Below, piece by piece: positions 23,787-34,660 of a stretch of 64,000 nt of DNA. This DNA comes from Arthonia radiata. Its lineage: Eukaryota; Ascomycota; Arthoniomycetes; Arthoniales; Arthoniaceae. The translations under genes and the position numbers were made by a program. The stretch lies in contig PSQN01000016.1 in assembly GCA_002989075.1 (NCBI GenBank), positions 2,496,336-2,560,335 on the forward strand, written 5' to 3'. How positions within the stretch are numbered: position 1 is the stretch's first letter; each line of letters begins with the position of its first letter. Under the pieces are notes generated by a model. It was given only the letters and a program-made list of their open reading frames with translations, was not told the DNA's origin and did no database searches.

Positions 23787-24194
23787 ATGAACGCCTACGG
23801 CTCTGCGGCGTCGCCGTACGATGCGCGCCCGCCCGGGGACAGCAAGACGAAGCAGAAAAGCATGGCTGAACTCAAGCTGCGCCGTTTGACCGAGCTGAAC
23901 GTTCGTCTTCGTGAAGACCTCGATCGCAGGCGTATTCCGGTGTCAGACGCCGCTCAAGAGTGTGTAAAGCATCGCGCATGGCGAATTGAATTAGCGACCG
24001 GGCTGACGTATTCTAGTCTCATCGCGTTCACCGACCGAGAGCCCAAAGACTATATGGTGCCTTCGAAATGGGGCACGGTAAGCAGCAGACACCACGCAGA
24101 CCTCTGAATATACATGCTAATACCACGACAGCCGCCGAAGAACGAAGATCCATATGCGCCGCCAACGAAGAACGGATGCTGCTCTGTCATGTAA
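23787..24194 (+). CDS. Heterotrimeric G-protein gamma subunit
   Basis: It partners G-beta at the plasma membrane in pheromone and nutrient signalling (Ste18 relative). Three exons, 23787-23959, 24017-24077 and 24132-24194, give 98 aa. The introns are 57 and 54 nt; the second has GTAAGC, branch TGCTAAT and ACAG. The product carries SMAELKLRRLTELNVRLRED, then DLIAFTDREPKDYMVPSKWG and a PPKNEDPYAPPTKNG segment. It ends CCSVM: CSVM is a prenylation CaaX box preceded by a palmitoylatable Cys. Every hallmark of a fungal G-gamma is present at normal length. Confidence 0.95.
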
Positions 24195-24926
24195 AAGCGC
24201 TCGAAACATACGATCTGACCTCCACTTTTATCTCATTCGCCCGGCAACGAAGCCGTTCAAGCCGCCATCAAAGACAGAGCTTCCCGTCTTCATCCAAATA
24301 CTCGAAGCGATTGTGTCAACCTCCTTTCCATTCCGACCGCATCAAAATATCATGCAGAAATAATACCTACGACTGGATATGCCACGTCCGACACGCCATT
24401 GCGTTTGTTTTGCCACACATCCTGAACCGCAGCTGTGCCATCTCTTTAGGCCATTTGAATGCCACAACGTCGTTGAGAGACGTGCTGGACCGGGTGTTTC
24501 TGGGAGAGCTGCAGGTGACCGGGAATCTCTACGGATGAGGTCCTGATTGGCCAGCAGACTAATTGTAAAGCATCATTGAATGTCAAAGATTATGTAAACT
24601 TCCTTACTTCACTTCCCACAACCTGCTGAGGTATGGCGTACGTTACTCAAACAATAACCTAGTGCACGCCCATTATCATACCGCGATCAGAACATCAGGT
24701 CAAAGCTTTTCGAGACAAAATCAAGTATTCTTAATACCATCATAACACTTGCAGGATCCGAAATTCGTTAATGTTGGATTTTAAACATGTCATCGTTGCA
24801 ATGATCAATTCGAGAGTACATGAACTGTCATCTGTCCGTCTGCTGAGCTATGAGCTTCCGCAACTGCTCAAGCAAGTCTGAATGTTCCGTCAAAGACAGG
24901 TACCATGCGCCTCCAGGTCGTTTGTC
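24195..24926. other. Convergent 3' regions of G-gamma and the NmrA-type gene
   Basis: About 730 bp. Several short open frames overlap the G-gamma introns and 3' end, but none has a domain or splice support. Nothing else recognised. Confidence 0.5.
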
Positions 24927-25850
24927 TCAATTCTTCTTCTCAAACGAGCTCCTCTCCTCAAGCCACGTCTCGAAATCCATCAACGCCGGGTTCTGCGCCT
25001 TTAAAGCCTTGATATCAACGCCATACCCATCCGTGCTAAACCAGTTCATCATTTTCCCCATGTCCGACACAGCCCATAGGAAGGCCTTTCCCAGAAACCC
25101 AAACGTAGGCGGCATGCCATACCCCTTGATCTTCGTGAGCTTCTCCTGAAGCTGGGTCTGGTTCAACTCATCCCCCGCAATCCCAATGGCCTGCCCATTG
25201 TACTTCTCGGGATTGACAAAAGACTGCGCAGCATAGAATCCAATGTCCGACGTGCTGACCAACTGTAGCGGCTTCTCCATTCCCAGGCTCTCTTTCCACG
25301 CCGCCATGAACACCTTCATGCCGAAGCCCGGGGTGAAGTTGTCCATGAAGGCGACGGGCCGGAGGACGGTCCACGTCATGTCTGTGTTCGCCGTCTTCTG
25401 CTTGAGGTGCTGCTCGATGTTGTACTTGCTCTTGAAGTGCGGTACACCAGTTTCGTTATCCCAGCTCTTCTCATTCCCGCCGCGGTCGACGCTCGTGTAG
25501 ACGAAGTGCTTGACCCCATTTTCCAGAGCTGCGTCGATGAGCCCTGTTCCTTGCTGTTCTTCTCGCTCGGGCTTCTCGGGCGTTTGCACAGAGAAGACGC
25601 CCCAAACAGGTTGAGAGGTGGCGGCAGTAGCGGACTTGAAGAGAGCAGGCAGGTCGGCGTAGTCTCCTTGGACAACTTTGACGAGGGGAGACTTGGACGC
25701 GAGTTTCTGAGCGGATGGTGAGGTGGGGTTCCGGGTTACGCCAAGGATAGTGTAGTCGGAGGCGTTAGGCTGGGCGAGGAGGGCATCAACGACCGAGCCG
25801 CCTTGCTTGCCAGTTGCGCCAGTGACGAGTATGGATTTAGTGGTAGACAT
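24927..25850 (-). CDS. NmrA-like NAD(P)-binding protein
   Basis: This is an atypical short-chain dehydrogenase, single exon, 307 aa. The N-terminal Rossmann motif GATGKQGGSV (about residues 10-19) is in the form favoured by NmrA and HSCARG-like redox sensors. NGVKHFVYTSVDRGG carries the strand following the dinucleotide site, and an SKYNIEQHLK segment lies where other members have their catalytic or modified Tyr/Lys. The middle LRPVAFMDNFTPGF segment is typical of the family. Some members reduce substrates and others only sense NADP(H), so the activity cannot be assigned. It is divergent from the cystathionine beta-lyase gene. Confidence 0.88.
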   Translation of the reverse strand: MSTTKSILVTGATGKQGGSVVDALLAQPNASDYTILGVTRNPTSPSAQKLASKSPLVKVVQGDYADLPALFKSATAATSQPVWGVFSVQTPEKPEREEQQGTGLIDAALENGVKHFVYTSVDRGGNEKSWDNETGVPHFKSKYNIEQHLKQKTANTDMTWTVLRPVAFMDNFTPGFGMKVFMAAWKESLGMEKPLQLVSTSDIGFYAAQSFVNPEKYNGQAIGIAGDELNQTQLQEKLTKIKGYGMPPTFGFLGKAFLWAVSDMGKMMNWFSTDGYGVDIKALKAQNPALMDFETWLEERSSFEKKN

Positions 25851-26488
25851 TGCTTTCGATGCTCTTTTTGTTGCAGTTAGATAGAGCGAATCTCGATCAG
25901 CAATTCTGCGAGAAGGTAGATAATGTTTTTGCTGTGTTTACCTTTCTGTCCGGCGGTTACCAATGGACAACCTTTTGAGGATGAAGGCAGAGCAGCAAAG
26001 CAAGCGCACAAGCAGAGGCTTTAAGTATCCATCACGGAGCTTAGTTTACCGACAATTGCTTTGTACTACGAGACGTGCCGTGCATCTGCTGACTTCTACG
26101 AGCGTTTCACGGCCAAATCGATAAGTCCTTCATGCAATCAGAGCGAGTTGGAGATCCAGAGTATCAAAGGCCGCTCCGCAGAAGTGACATAATCATCGGT
26201 GAATGCTCTCCGACAAACTAGCAGCCCTATGAGACTGCTTCTTAGGGTTATGGAGGCCTGACGCCATCGGGACGTCCCCAGATTTTATATGGACGAAGAA
26301 GCCGAAGTCGGCTTTTGCTTTTCATTCCACACGGTGATGCATCGCTCGTGATTGATCCTTTCTCACGATACGCGACAATAGCCTCGAATCTCAGATGCAT
26401 GACTTTTAAATGATCCCATCCAATCTCAATTGAGCTGCATCCACTAAAGTGACTGGACCTGCATAGCAGCAGAAGACACTTTTATACA
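25851..26488. promoter_or_regulatory. Divergent promoter region, NmrA-type gene and STR3-type gene
   Basis: About 640 bp between two start codons. A TTATAT stretch near 26285 could serve the plus-strand gene. No repeats seen. Confidence 0.4.
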
Positions 26489-27814
26489 ATGGATCAACCT
26501 CCCAAACCCACTGGTCTTCCCTCACACATCGCTCCAAAGACTGTGCAAAACGCTGACCTCGATGGCAACGCTCTGCCCCCATCACCCGCACCCTCCTCTC
26601 CACACACCGGCCGCAAGTACGCTTTAGCCACAGAGCTAGTCTACACCAATTCCACAGATCAGTATGGGGCTTCCAGTGTGCCGATATATCAGTCAGCGAC
26701 ATTCTACACTTCCGCAACGGGCCAGGGCGAGTATGACTACACGCGTTCAGGTAATCCTACGAGGACGCACCTCGAAAGACACCTTGCGAAGATCATGAAT
26801 GCAGCGCGATGCTTGGCTGTGACGAGTGGTATGGGCGCGCTGGATGTGATTACACGCATGCTCAAGCCTGGTGATGAGGTAGTGACGGGCGACGACCTTT
26901 ATGGCGGCACGAATCGTCTACTCAAGTACCTGTCAACCAACCAAGAGATCAAGGTCCGCCACGTCGATACAACCTCCGTAGCTTCTGTCACAAGCGCAAT
27001 CACCCCGAAGACAACTATGGTACTCCTCGAAACTCCGACCAACCCTCTCATCAAAGTTGTCGACATCGCCGCGATCGCTAACGCCGCGCACAATGCGAAC
27101 CCAGACGCAGTCGTCGCAGTGGACAACACCATGCTTTCTCCTCTTTTACAATCCCCGCTTGAGCTCGGCGCAGATATCAGCTACGAGAGTGGCACGAAAT
27201 ATCTTTGCGGGCATCACGACGTCATGGCAGGCGTGATCGCTGTGTCAGATCCGAACCTCGGCAATAAGCTGTTCTTCACAATCAACTCCACAGGGTGTGG
27301 CTTGTCACCACAAGACAGCTGGTTGCTACTACGGGGTATCAAGACCTTATCAGTACGCATGGAAACACAGCAGCGTAATGCTCAACGAATAGCCGACTAC
27401 CTGGACTCTTTGGGGTTCAAGGTCGCATATCCAGGCCTGAAGAGCCATCCGCAGTATGATCTGCATTGGAAACAGGCAAGCGGCGCAGGCGCCGTGCTGT
27501 CCTTTAAGACTGGTGACACGAAGTTGAGCGAGCGGATTGTAGGCAGCGTGAGGTTGTGGGCGATTAGTGTGAGTTTCGGCTGCGTGAACAGTCTAATCAG
27601 CATGCCTTGCAAGATGAGCCATGCGAGTATCGATGAGGCCACGAGGCGAGAAAGGGGATTAGCAGAGGATGTGATCCGGCTCTGTGTGGGCATTGAAGAT
27701 ATTGACGACCTGATCGAAGATCTACGACGAGCTTTGGTGGAAGCAGGAGCAGTAAAGGTGTCGCTGGAAGGTCTAGAAGGACCGAGTGGCAGCACCAATG
27801 GATCTTCGACCTAG
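26489..27814 (+). CDS. STR3: Cystathionine beta-lyase (PLP enzyme of methionine synthesis)
   Basis: The enzyme cleaves cystathionine to homocysteine, pyruvate and ammonia. It is a single exon of 441 aa from the ATG at 26489. The gamma-family PLP fold is clear: YTRSGNPTRTHLERHLA, a SGMGALDVI nucleotide-cofactor region, GDDLYGGTNRLL, ETPTNPLIKVVDI and VVAVDNTMLSPLLQ. The PLP lysine is K237 in SGTKYLCGHHDV. The C-terminal SFGCVNSLISMPCKMSHAS replaces the usual SLGGxESL...PxxMTHA with conserved positions. Length is usual. Family form favours beta-lyase over gamma-lyase or gamma-synthase, but the distinction rests on similarity alone. Confidence 0.9.
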   Translation: MDQPPKPTGLPSHIAPKTVQNADLDGNALPPSPAPSSPHTGRKYALATELVYTNSTDQYGASSVPIYQSATFYTSATGQGEYDYTRSGNPTRTHLERHLAKIMNAARCLAVTSGMGALDVITRMLKPGDEVVTGDDLYGGTNRLLKYLSTNQEIKVRHVDTTSVASVTSAITPKTTMVLLETPTNPLIKVVDIAAIANAAHNANPDAVVAVDNTMLSPLLQSPLELGADISYESGTKYLCGHHDVMAGVIAVSDPNLGNKLFFTINSTGCGLSPQDSWLLLRGIKTLSVRMETQQRNAQRIADYLDSLGFKVAYPGLKSHPQYDLHWKQASGAGAVLSFKTGDTKLSERIVGSVRLWAISVSFGCVNSLISMPCKMSHASIDEATRRERGLAEDVIRLCVGIEDIDDLIEDLRRALVEAGAVKVSLEGLEGPSGSTNGSST

Positions 27815-28006
27815 GATTGAGATCTGAAACCGCGTTTGGAGCGTACAAATACCCAAACTCGAATTGAGAACTATGACTGCATACTGTTTCTAATTCAGTA
27901 CAGCCACGCGTGAGATGAGAGGCCTCTCTTTTTGACTAACAGGTTCGCAGCGTCTTCCTCGTTCGTTTGATTGCTGCTACGCCGCTATTGCGACAGCCGT
28001 GACCGA

Positions 28007-28560
28007 TCACGGCTTCGTCACGCATGCCTCTCCAATGGGAAAGGTTGTGAAAGTCGACAGGTCGAAGAACTTCGCCGCGTCCTCCATCAGCTTCGCTTGC
28101 TTCTCAGGTTCTGCCACTAACAATGCAAGTCAGCACGCATCTGCCGTCATCCATTGAATCTGCTCTCGGCTCAGACGCAATCAGCATAAGGCACCCGCCA
28201 TCCTCAGACGGCTGCACACGGCCCATGGATAGCTGCGCCGCAACTCTTCTGCGCAAACGCAACCAGTGAAAACAAGTAGATGCTTTACTCACATTTGTCA
28301 CTGAACCTCCGAAAATGCTCCAAATCACTAAACACGGCCTCCACGGACACATCAAAATTGACAAGATCTTGTCTACCCTGGAAGACAATAGGTTTGCCTT
28401 GATCATTACGCTGGACGTAGTTGCGCGTGTGATAAATTGGAAATATTTCGCCAACTAGGTCTTTGATCAGCGGTACGTGGACTGTCTCGTAGTGGCTGCG
28501 AAAATCTTCGAGGCTCATGCCGGGCTTGCGGGTGCCGACGCCGAGGAGTGTCCAGGTCAT
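28007..28560 (-). CDS. EthD-domain protein, 125 aa
   Basis: Two exons, 28560-28293 and 28116-28007, are joined by a 176-nt intron (GTGAGT...TTGTTAG). The product starts MTWTLLGVGTRKPGMSLEDF and has the EthD pattern of a dimeric alpha-beta barrel: RKPGMSLEDFRSHYETVHVPL near the N-terminus and LEHFRRFSDK then AKLMEDAAKFFD toward the end. Fungal EthD proteins include polyketide cyclases and decarboxylase-like enzymes, as well as members of unknown role. The intron is about three times longer than most here. The catalytic role is not known. Confidence 0.85.
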
Positions 28561-29562
28561 ACTTTATGGAATGATGTTGCCGGACTGGAGCAAGGGTGCA
28601 GTGTGAATAGGAGTATGAAGGGAGCTATGATGTTGGACTTGTAGTGAAGAGGAGGATGTGCTTGCTGTGATATAGCGTTGACTGGGAGCAGGGGTCGATG
28701 CTCGCCAGAGAAGAGATGGAAGCTGGAGTGCTGGCGCAGTAATACAGAGAGGGAATCTTGAGCGTTTATATAACCTACTTTTGCTCTTACACAGCATTGC
28801 TAGCCTTTGACAAATGCAGGTATGGGGATAGGATGCAAGGAAAAACCAAAGTCCCGCCGGAGTACGGCTGAACCAGGACGGATGCTCAATACAAGTGCGC
28901 GGCTGCTCTACCTTCCATGATACCGAGCTAGTCTTACAAGGAACTCAGTCATCCGAAACACCGGTACATTCGAGAAAATGATGTTGTCGTTGTAGTGTTT
29001 GCATCGTCGTAGGTGTTACCCTTAACGAAGCTTACTGCAAGCGACAATGCCTGCGCAGGTCCCGGCTGCCCTTCGTAAGGTTTGTGTCGTCATTACGGTC
29101 GCGTACACGACTATTACTTATCATTAGGTGTCTCAAGCATCACGGCGTCAATAAGACGAGACCATTTGTACGGAGGCACGGGAGGCACGAGGAAACAGGA
29201 GGAGTACTCCATCGTTCCGAAATAGGCAGGGCCTAACCCAAACTGGCCAAGCGCCATTACCATCGGTGAAGCGAATTTCCTGTGCTGCAAGACAACGACA
29301 TAACATCAACCTTCTACTATCGACCATGGCTCGAGTCCTTGAGTGCCCTTTTCTGCAATTCCAGAATCAAGAGATGCATAAGAGTTAAGGTTTGTTGACG
29401 TAGATGTATCATCCACCGCGAAGTAGCCCCCATCCTTGATGCCAGCTTGCACCGTAAACGCAAACATCCAATCTGTCTTCTTTTCTCAGCGCCCGTGCAT
29501 TCCCTTAGTCAAGATGCAACACGCAATCCCTTGCAATATGCCTTTCATCTACCATTTCAAGC
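28561..29562. other. Intergenic region upstream of two divergent barrel-fold genes
   Basis: About 1 kb between the EthD start and the plus-strand gene at 29563. Apart from the TATA box at 28765 and a possible upstream ATG near 29541 that overlaps the next start out of frame, nothing is recognised. Confidence 0.45.
28765..28772 (-). promoter_or_regulatory. TATA box of the EthD-domain gene
   Basis: TATATAAA on the minus strand, about 205 nt upstream of the ATG at 28560. Consensus match and spacing support a TATA-driven, probably inducible promoter. Confidence 0.5.
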
Positions 29563-30416
29563 ATGACGATGGAGCCCAAGCAGGTCACCACCATCACACG
29601 CTTCTCCCTTGCCCCAGAAGAACCACTACCGACAGAAGCCAACATCAACAGCCCTGCAATCGCAGACCAATGGCTCCCGCACCTCAAAAAACTGCTCACG
29701 GCGAAGGGTCACGTAGCGACCTGGATATCCCGAATTGAAGAGGTGCCAGAAGAAGTCTTAATAACAACAGGTACGCTGCCTGCTCTTCCTCCCTCTACCT
29801 CTATGAACTGACGTGTTCACCAGACTGGTATCCCGACAGCAACCTCATCCGCTACCAACTCTCTCCTGCCGGCCTCGCCTTCACCGACTTCCTAACCTCC
29901 AAATCCGGCGCCGCCCTCGAAACCGAGACCATCGCCTTCACGCACGGCGAGTTCACGCACCCGGACCCCGATGGCTTCTGCGAGCTCGTCAAGGTCTTCT
30001 TCGATCCCAAAGACATCTATCCTCAGGGCTCGCAAGAGCAGCTGTTGAGCACACGCGGTCTCGCCCATTGGCACGCTGTGCGGCATCCACATCTGGAACC
30101 GCGGTTGACCACCGCCGCGTATACCAGTACACCGAACAAGGGCTTCCCGGTGGAGACGGAGAAGTGGCATGATTGTGATGTGAACGCCATGGTGTGGGTG
30201 AATTATTGGCGGAATGCGGAGATGGAGGCGGCGTTCAAGAGGGATGGGAGGGAAGTGTATCAGACGCGAAATCATGGGAAGGTGGTTACGGAGGTGAAGA
30301 AGGTGTATGATATTTGGGCGGATAAGATGGTGGCGTGTGGAGCGCTCGGGTGGCGGAGTGAGCATTTTACGCCGCGGAGGGTGCATGCGCATTGGTTGGG
30401 TATTGCGAAAGACTGA
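29563..30416 (+). CDS. Hypothetical protein, 266 aa, possibly ABM/Dabb-like
   Basis: Two exons, 29563-29770 and 29824-30416, are joined by a 53-nt intron (GTACGC...ACCAG) that restores ...LITTDWYPDSNLIRYQ. The start is MTMEPKQ or the Met two codons later. I see no diagnostic motif. The alternation of short strands and helices, with a first half (TITRFSLAPEEPLPTE, HVATWISRIEEV) and second half (EFTHPDPDGFCELVKVFF, WVNYWRNAEMEAAFKRDG), suggests a double alpha-beta-barrel like ABM or Dabb proteins. That is inference. It sits between an EthD protein and an MBL-fold protein. Confidence 0.78.
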
Positions 30417-30931
30417 TGGGAGTGGTGAGTATTGTTTGATTTTTTTGTTTCAAGCATAGCGTCGGTTATGATGGGATGAAAATGAATAGCGGGCTTAACA
30501 ATTTGAAATAGCATATTCATTGTTTGAAGACGCTGCACCGGGAGGCACCAGGCACATATCATGATTTTGGAGCCGGAGCAGTGACCATGCTTGCTCAAGT
30601 GGGCCCCGTGCTAACACCACGCGATGAGTGTATCTTGCTGCAACGCGGCAGTGCTTAGACTGGGCAGATGCATAAGTGGCCAGCCAGACAAGTGCCAGCT
30701 CACGGCGCTGGTAGCATTCAGCATCTCCACCACGATCAACTAATCCCCCTTTCAGCTGTTCGATACAATCGCTATGCTTGGGCAACACACATTTTTCCTA
30801 TTCATTCACGGGCAGAGCCAAATCAGCAAACCATTTCACAATAACTCTCTCGTCTGGCACAGCTGCATCTCAGCAGACTCTTCATTTCTAAATCGAAGCA
30901 CTCTCCCGCTATTGCTACGCTCACAACACAA
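30417..30931. other. Convergent 3' regions
   Basis: About 515 bp between two facing stop codons. Nothing recognised. Confidence 0.5.
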
Positions 30932-31855
30932 TCACAACCCCTCCCCCAAGACCTCCGCCTCCCTATACCCCTCAGCCCTCACCTGAATCTGCATACTCTC
31001 CAACATCCGCCCCTTCATCTCCCTCGCTTTCTCCTCCACTGTCTCCCCCTTCCCCCTAATATCCATTCCCATAAACGCCCCATGCGTCACCTCCCAATTG
31101 AATCCCTTCACAGCCCTCCACAGCCCCATGACCTCCCCAGGCGGCAACGGAATACTATTAGGAATACTCCACTGGAACACATAGCTGATCTGCCCCTTCG
31201 GCCTCGGATGCGGCGTATGCGCGCTCGGCACCGTCACGATCGTATCCGCGATGAAGAGCTTGCGGTTCCAGTGCAGGAGCAGCGAGCCGGGGAAGTGACC
31301 GCCGGCTTTGATCGCTGTGACGCCTGGTATGATTTCCTTGGTGCTGCCTTGAGGTCCTTCCATGTATGCGTGGGAGGTGGACGTGAGCGGAGGCCGGCAG
31401 AACCACTCCTTGTCATCTGAGGCGACATGAATCGGCACATTGGGGAACGCAGCGCTCCATTCAGCATGCGTAGTGTAGTAATGCGGATGGCTTATAATCA
31501 TCGCTTTAAGCTCGCCCTTGGAGTTGATGAAGTCGACCGTCTCCTGGTCGAGCAGGCAGATCATATCCCAGAGCACATTGCCGTGTTCCGTGACCAGCAG
31601 GAAAGCGCGCTGCCCGATTCCGGCCTTGGGCTCGATGTGGATGGACCAGAGGCGGGGGTCGGCAGCGTCCTGCGTGAAGATGTTGTGGTGGTTTTGGCGG
31701 AGCGAGCGGAGGGTCGTCCAGGTTTGGCCGGACGCGGGGACGAATTGGCGGGGATCGTCGCAGATCTTGCAGTTGCGAGGGATGGTGTTGGGGGTGTGCT
31801 GCGTGCCGCAGGTGGCGCAGATGGGGGCGTCGAGGGTGGGTGTGTTGGTTGTCAT
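30932..31855 (-). CDS. Metallo-beta-lactamase-fold protein with N-terminal zinc ribbon
   Basis: Single exon, 307 aa from the ATG at 31855 (MTTNTPTLDAPICATCG). The frame is open upstream, but this Met gives the usual N-terminus. Two CxxC knuckles (CATC, CKIC followed by DDPRQFV) form a probable zinc ribbon. The MBL part shows AFLLVTEHGNVLWDM, then the metal-site strand ISHPHYYTTHAEW, AGGHFPGSLLLHW (with the next His) and KLFIADTIVTVPS (Asp). The signature is HPHYYTTH instead of HxHxDH, so the usual Asp and following His are shifted or replaced. Fungal homologues with this architecture have no assigned reaction that I know. Confidence 0.87.
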   Translation of the reverse strand: MTTNTPTLDAPICATCGTQHTPNTIPRNCKICDDPRQFVPASGQTWTTLRSLRQNHHNIFTQDAADPRLWSIHIEPKAGIGQRAFLLVTEHGNVLWDMICLLDQETVDFINSKGELKAMIISHPHYYTTHAEWSAAFPNVPIHVASDDKEWFCRPPLTSTSHAYMEGPQGSTKEIIPGVTAIKAGGHFPGSLLLHWNRKLFIADTIVTVPSAHTPHPRPKGQISYVFQWSIPNSIPLPPGEVMGLWRAVKGFNWEVTHGAFMGMDIRGKGETVEEKAREMKGRMLESMQIQVRAEGYREAEVLGEGL

Positions 31856-32761
31856 GGTTGGGGGTTGCGTGCCTGCTTGTTTGGGTGTGGGATACCAGTT
31901 GATGCTCGTGTTGGTACTGATGCAACGAGTGTGTGTGATACCTTCTTCTAACACTTAGTGCAAACAATCTTCTTGAGATACCTGAGCCTGACTCTATGGA
32001 CGCAGTATCGAGCGAGACTTAGATATTCCAGCCACGCGGGACGTAGGTGTAAGCGGAAGGCTTCAAATCCTGGGAATCAATCCTCGTACGCGCTTCTAAT
32101 CTTCTCTAAGTTATGTCGATGCAAAGACTGTGCTCTTGCCTACAGCTACCGTATATATACGTTTAACATCTAGCGATGAAGCTTGGGCTTCCGAAGCCCC
32201 GCTTTGAACGATTACTTAGCTGGTCCTAGCGAGTAAGGAGATGCACTGTAAGCATGATATTATTACTCGAAAACCTAAAGCCTGGGTGGCAAATAGCTTC
32301 CGAGGAGCTTTCATAGCAGAGCAGCCGTGTCCACGTGAGACGTGTTCATCCCTTGAAGGGCTTACTTGGGCCTGCTAGAGGACATTCTCTCAAATAGCAC
32401 AATCAATCCTGTCCACAAAGAATAATCGTGATGAGCACGGAAGCCACATTAGCACTGCTTGACAAGGACAGCATCGATTGTATGAGAGAGACTTCTGGGA
32501 GGTTGCAGCCAGATTTAGACCGCGGGCTGATTTCCAACGCCACTAGTGGATAGCCTTCCCCTAGCAACGCCTTACCGGATAGGAGGCTCATCATCCGCAA
32601 GACCGAGTTTCGGTCCGGAACCTCGGCGGAGACTCGCGTTGGAGCCCGTCCGTCGAGATGAGTAGGAATACTTTATGCTGCTAGAAGCTTTCACTGGCCG
32701 ACGAGCCGAGCGAGCCACGAGTATCTCCTTGAAGCTTTCGGGCAATCAGTAATACAGCGAA
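31856..32761. other. Divergent intergenic region, MBL-fold and dienelactone hydrolase genes
   Basis: About 900 bp. It contains a CACGTG E-box at 32332-32337, an ATATATA stretch near 32153 and a small hairpin GGGCTT/AAGCCC at 32185-32199. No gene recognised. Confidence 0.45.
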
Positions 32762-34245
32762 ATGGCAGCTGGAGGGTATTGCAAGGATTGCGTTAGCGGC
32801 ACCATACGTGGGTACCATCTCTCTTCCTGATACAGCCATCCGTTGGTACTCATCTTTTGACGTGATATCAAGATCATTAGAGTGTGCTGAGCTCAGTAGC
32901 TGACGACACACTATACACCAGATGATGGCGAGCCCACAGGCGAGATCGAATGGGTCCATGGACTCGACACGTACGTCGCGGGGAATACCATCGAGGAACC
33001 CAAGGCCATCATTGTGATCATTGCTGATGCGTTTGGTTGGGACTTTAAGTATGTGCGAGTCTGATGTGGTTCAATCCCTGCTGTCCGGCGCTGCCTGCAC
33101 AAGCTCAACAGAAGCAAGCCCGCTTCTCTGGTGAAGGTATCATACTAATATCCATGCCAAAGCAACAACCGCATCCTTGCAGATAACCTCGCAAAGAAGA
33201 CAGAATGCAAAGTGCTTCTTCCAGACTTCTTCGTTGGGACTGCTATGCCTGGCACCGTATTGGATAGCTTGGATATGATCCAGAATCCGCAGTATTGGTT
33301 CTTTTCTAAAATGTAAGCCAACAAGACGAATGCTGCATCCTCAACACGACAAATGTTCCAAAACGGCCGTCTGAAGGGTTGACGCTCCGTTCACGAGACG
33401 CTGCTGATATCCTCCAGAGGCTCGGTGCTGCATACGTTGTATCACTTCCCATCATGGGCGTACTACAACCGCGAAGCAGCCGCGAAACCTCGCGTCTACG
33501 ATTTCTTCCGAAGTCTGCGTCGGGATAATCCGTCGTTGAAGATTGGCGCCGCTGGGTATTGCTGGGGTGGGAAATGGGTGAGTAGATCGCGCAGCGGCCT
33601 AAAACACATGTTGCAGTGTCCGACAGGCGACTACCACCATATCAAATCACTCGCCACACACGACGTGCTTCCTGCTTGCTTCCTCTTTCTTGCTAATCAA
33701 GGGTCTCCAGGTAACACACCTCTGCGCCAACCGGAACAACCCCACCCTCGACCCCTCGACTCCACCTAATACCCAGGCACTCGCCGACACAGCCAACGAA
33801 GCACCCCTCATCGACGCAGGCTTCACCGCGCACCCCTCCAATCAGACTCTCCCGGCAGACTACGTCACTCTCCAAAAGCCCCTCAGCGTCGCAAACGGGA
33901 CCGCAGACTTCCACCTCACGCCAGACAAGATGGATGTGATAAGAAAGGTGTTCGAGCTGAAGAAGGAGGTAAGTCTCAGAGCATCCACACTGTTTATTCT
34001 ATTGCGTCAAATGCATCGCTCGCCGGCGTTGTCTCTAAATGCTTTGATTGAACCCCATTCAACTTCGTAAGCGGCTGTGCTGACATACCGTTTCTAAGGG
34101 GGCGCCGGAGTGCGAGCTTGCGGCGTATGAAGGTGCGAAGCACGGTTTTGCGGTGCGGTGGGATCCGAAGAATGAGAGGGAGCAGAAGCAGGGGGGGGAG
34201 TCCGAGGATCAGGCTGTGCGGTGGTTTGCGAGGTTTCTGGGGTAG
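32762..34245 (+). CDS. Dienelactone hydrolase family protein
   Basis: An alpha/beta hydrolase of the type that opens dienelactones in catechol degradation, though many fungal members are uncharacterised. Six exons (32762-32807, 32922-33048, 33163-33312, 33418-33577, 33711-33968, 34099-34245) give 295 aa. The introns are 105-133 nt, longer than most here. The product starts MAAGGYCKDCVSGTIHDGEP with a conserved CxxC head and continues TYVAGN and IIVIIADAFGWDFNNNRILAD. The catalytic Cys is in GAAGYCWGGKW, and a catalytic His is in YEGAKHGFAVR. GTADFH probably holds the Asp. All six splices keep the frame, so the gene looks intact. Confidence 0.87.
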
Positions 34246-34521
34246 TGTAGATCGGTCGTTGTCAATACGTATGGATGCGAACCTTGTAGGGTGAAGCTCG
34301 AGGCCTTCTCTCGCGTCTTTTCACGTGCGCAAGTTAAGTTAGTGGAGATTATATAGAGGTGTATAAGTACATACAATTATAATGCAGTTGAAAGTATCAG
34401 GTTAGTTTAAGACAGTCATTGTGAGCTATTGACCCATCAGTCCAGTGTATAACGAACGCTATGATGGATGACCACCGACTAGTAAGAATATATTATTTAT
34501 TGGTGAGGGCTTGGCATTAGC
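34246..34521. other. Intergenic DNA upstream of the tRNA gene
   Basis: About 275 bp, AT-leaning, ending in the TATA-like stretch at 34487. No gene. Confidence 0.45.
34487..34500 (+). promoter_or_regulatory. TATA-like element upstream of the tRNA gene
   Basis: AATATATTATTTAT lies 22-35 nt before the tRNA 5' end, where TFIIIB binds in tRNA genes that use an upstream TATA (well known in fission yeast). The assignment rests on position and composition. Confidence 0.45.
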
Positions 34522-34537
34522 GACGCGGTGGCCGAGT

Positions 34538-34596
34538 GTACGTATCTTGGAAGGAAGATATACCCTGAGCACAGCTATATTAACGCTCAAACGCAG
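34538..34596 (+). other. 59-nt intron-like insertion in the tRNA D-loop
   Basis: It begins GTACGT and ends CGCAG, with ATTAACGC 15-20 nt before the end, matching the signals and length of spliceosomal introns in the neighbouring genes. It interrupts GCCGAGT^GGTTAAGGC, just before the conserved G18-G19. It also contains a hairpin, TATCTT at 34543-34548 with AAGATA at 34555-34560. No target-site duplication is evident. Confidence 0.65.
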
Positions 34597-34617
34597 GGTT
34601 AAGGCGATAGACTTGAA

Positions 34618-34631
34618 TACTACGTTCAGAT
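34618..34631 (+). other. Canonical 14-nt tRNA intron in the anticodon loop
   Basis: It lies between A37 and A38, one base after the anticodon. It contains TTCA, complementary to TGAA of the anticodon loop, which is the usual anticodon-intron pairing recognised by tRNA splicing endonuclease. Confidence 0.7.
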
Positions 34632-34660
34632 ATCTATTGGGTTCGCCCTCGCAAGTTCGA

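Noticed and set aside
31427-31951. 174-codon plus-strand frame over the MBL-fold gene
   Set aside because: Antisense shadow; Val/Gly-rich composition is what the complement of this exon would give.
32059-32096. GGCTTCAAATCC resembling a B box
   Set aside because: No pairing T stem, no A box at the right distance and no acceptor stem.
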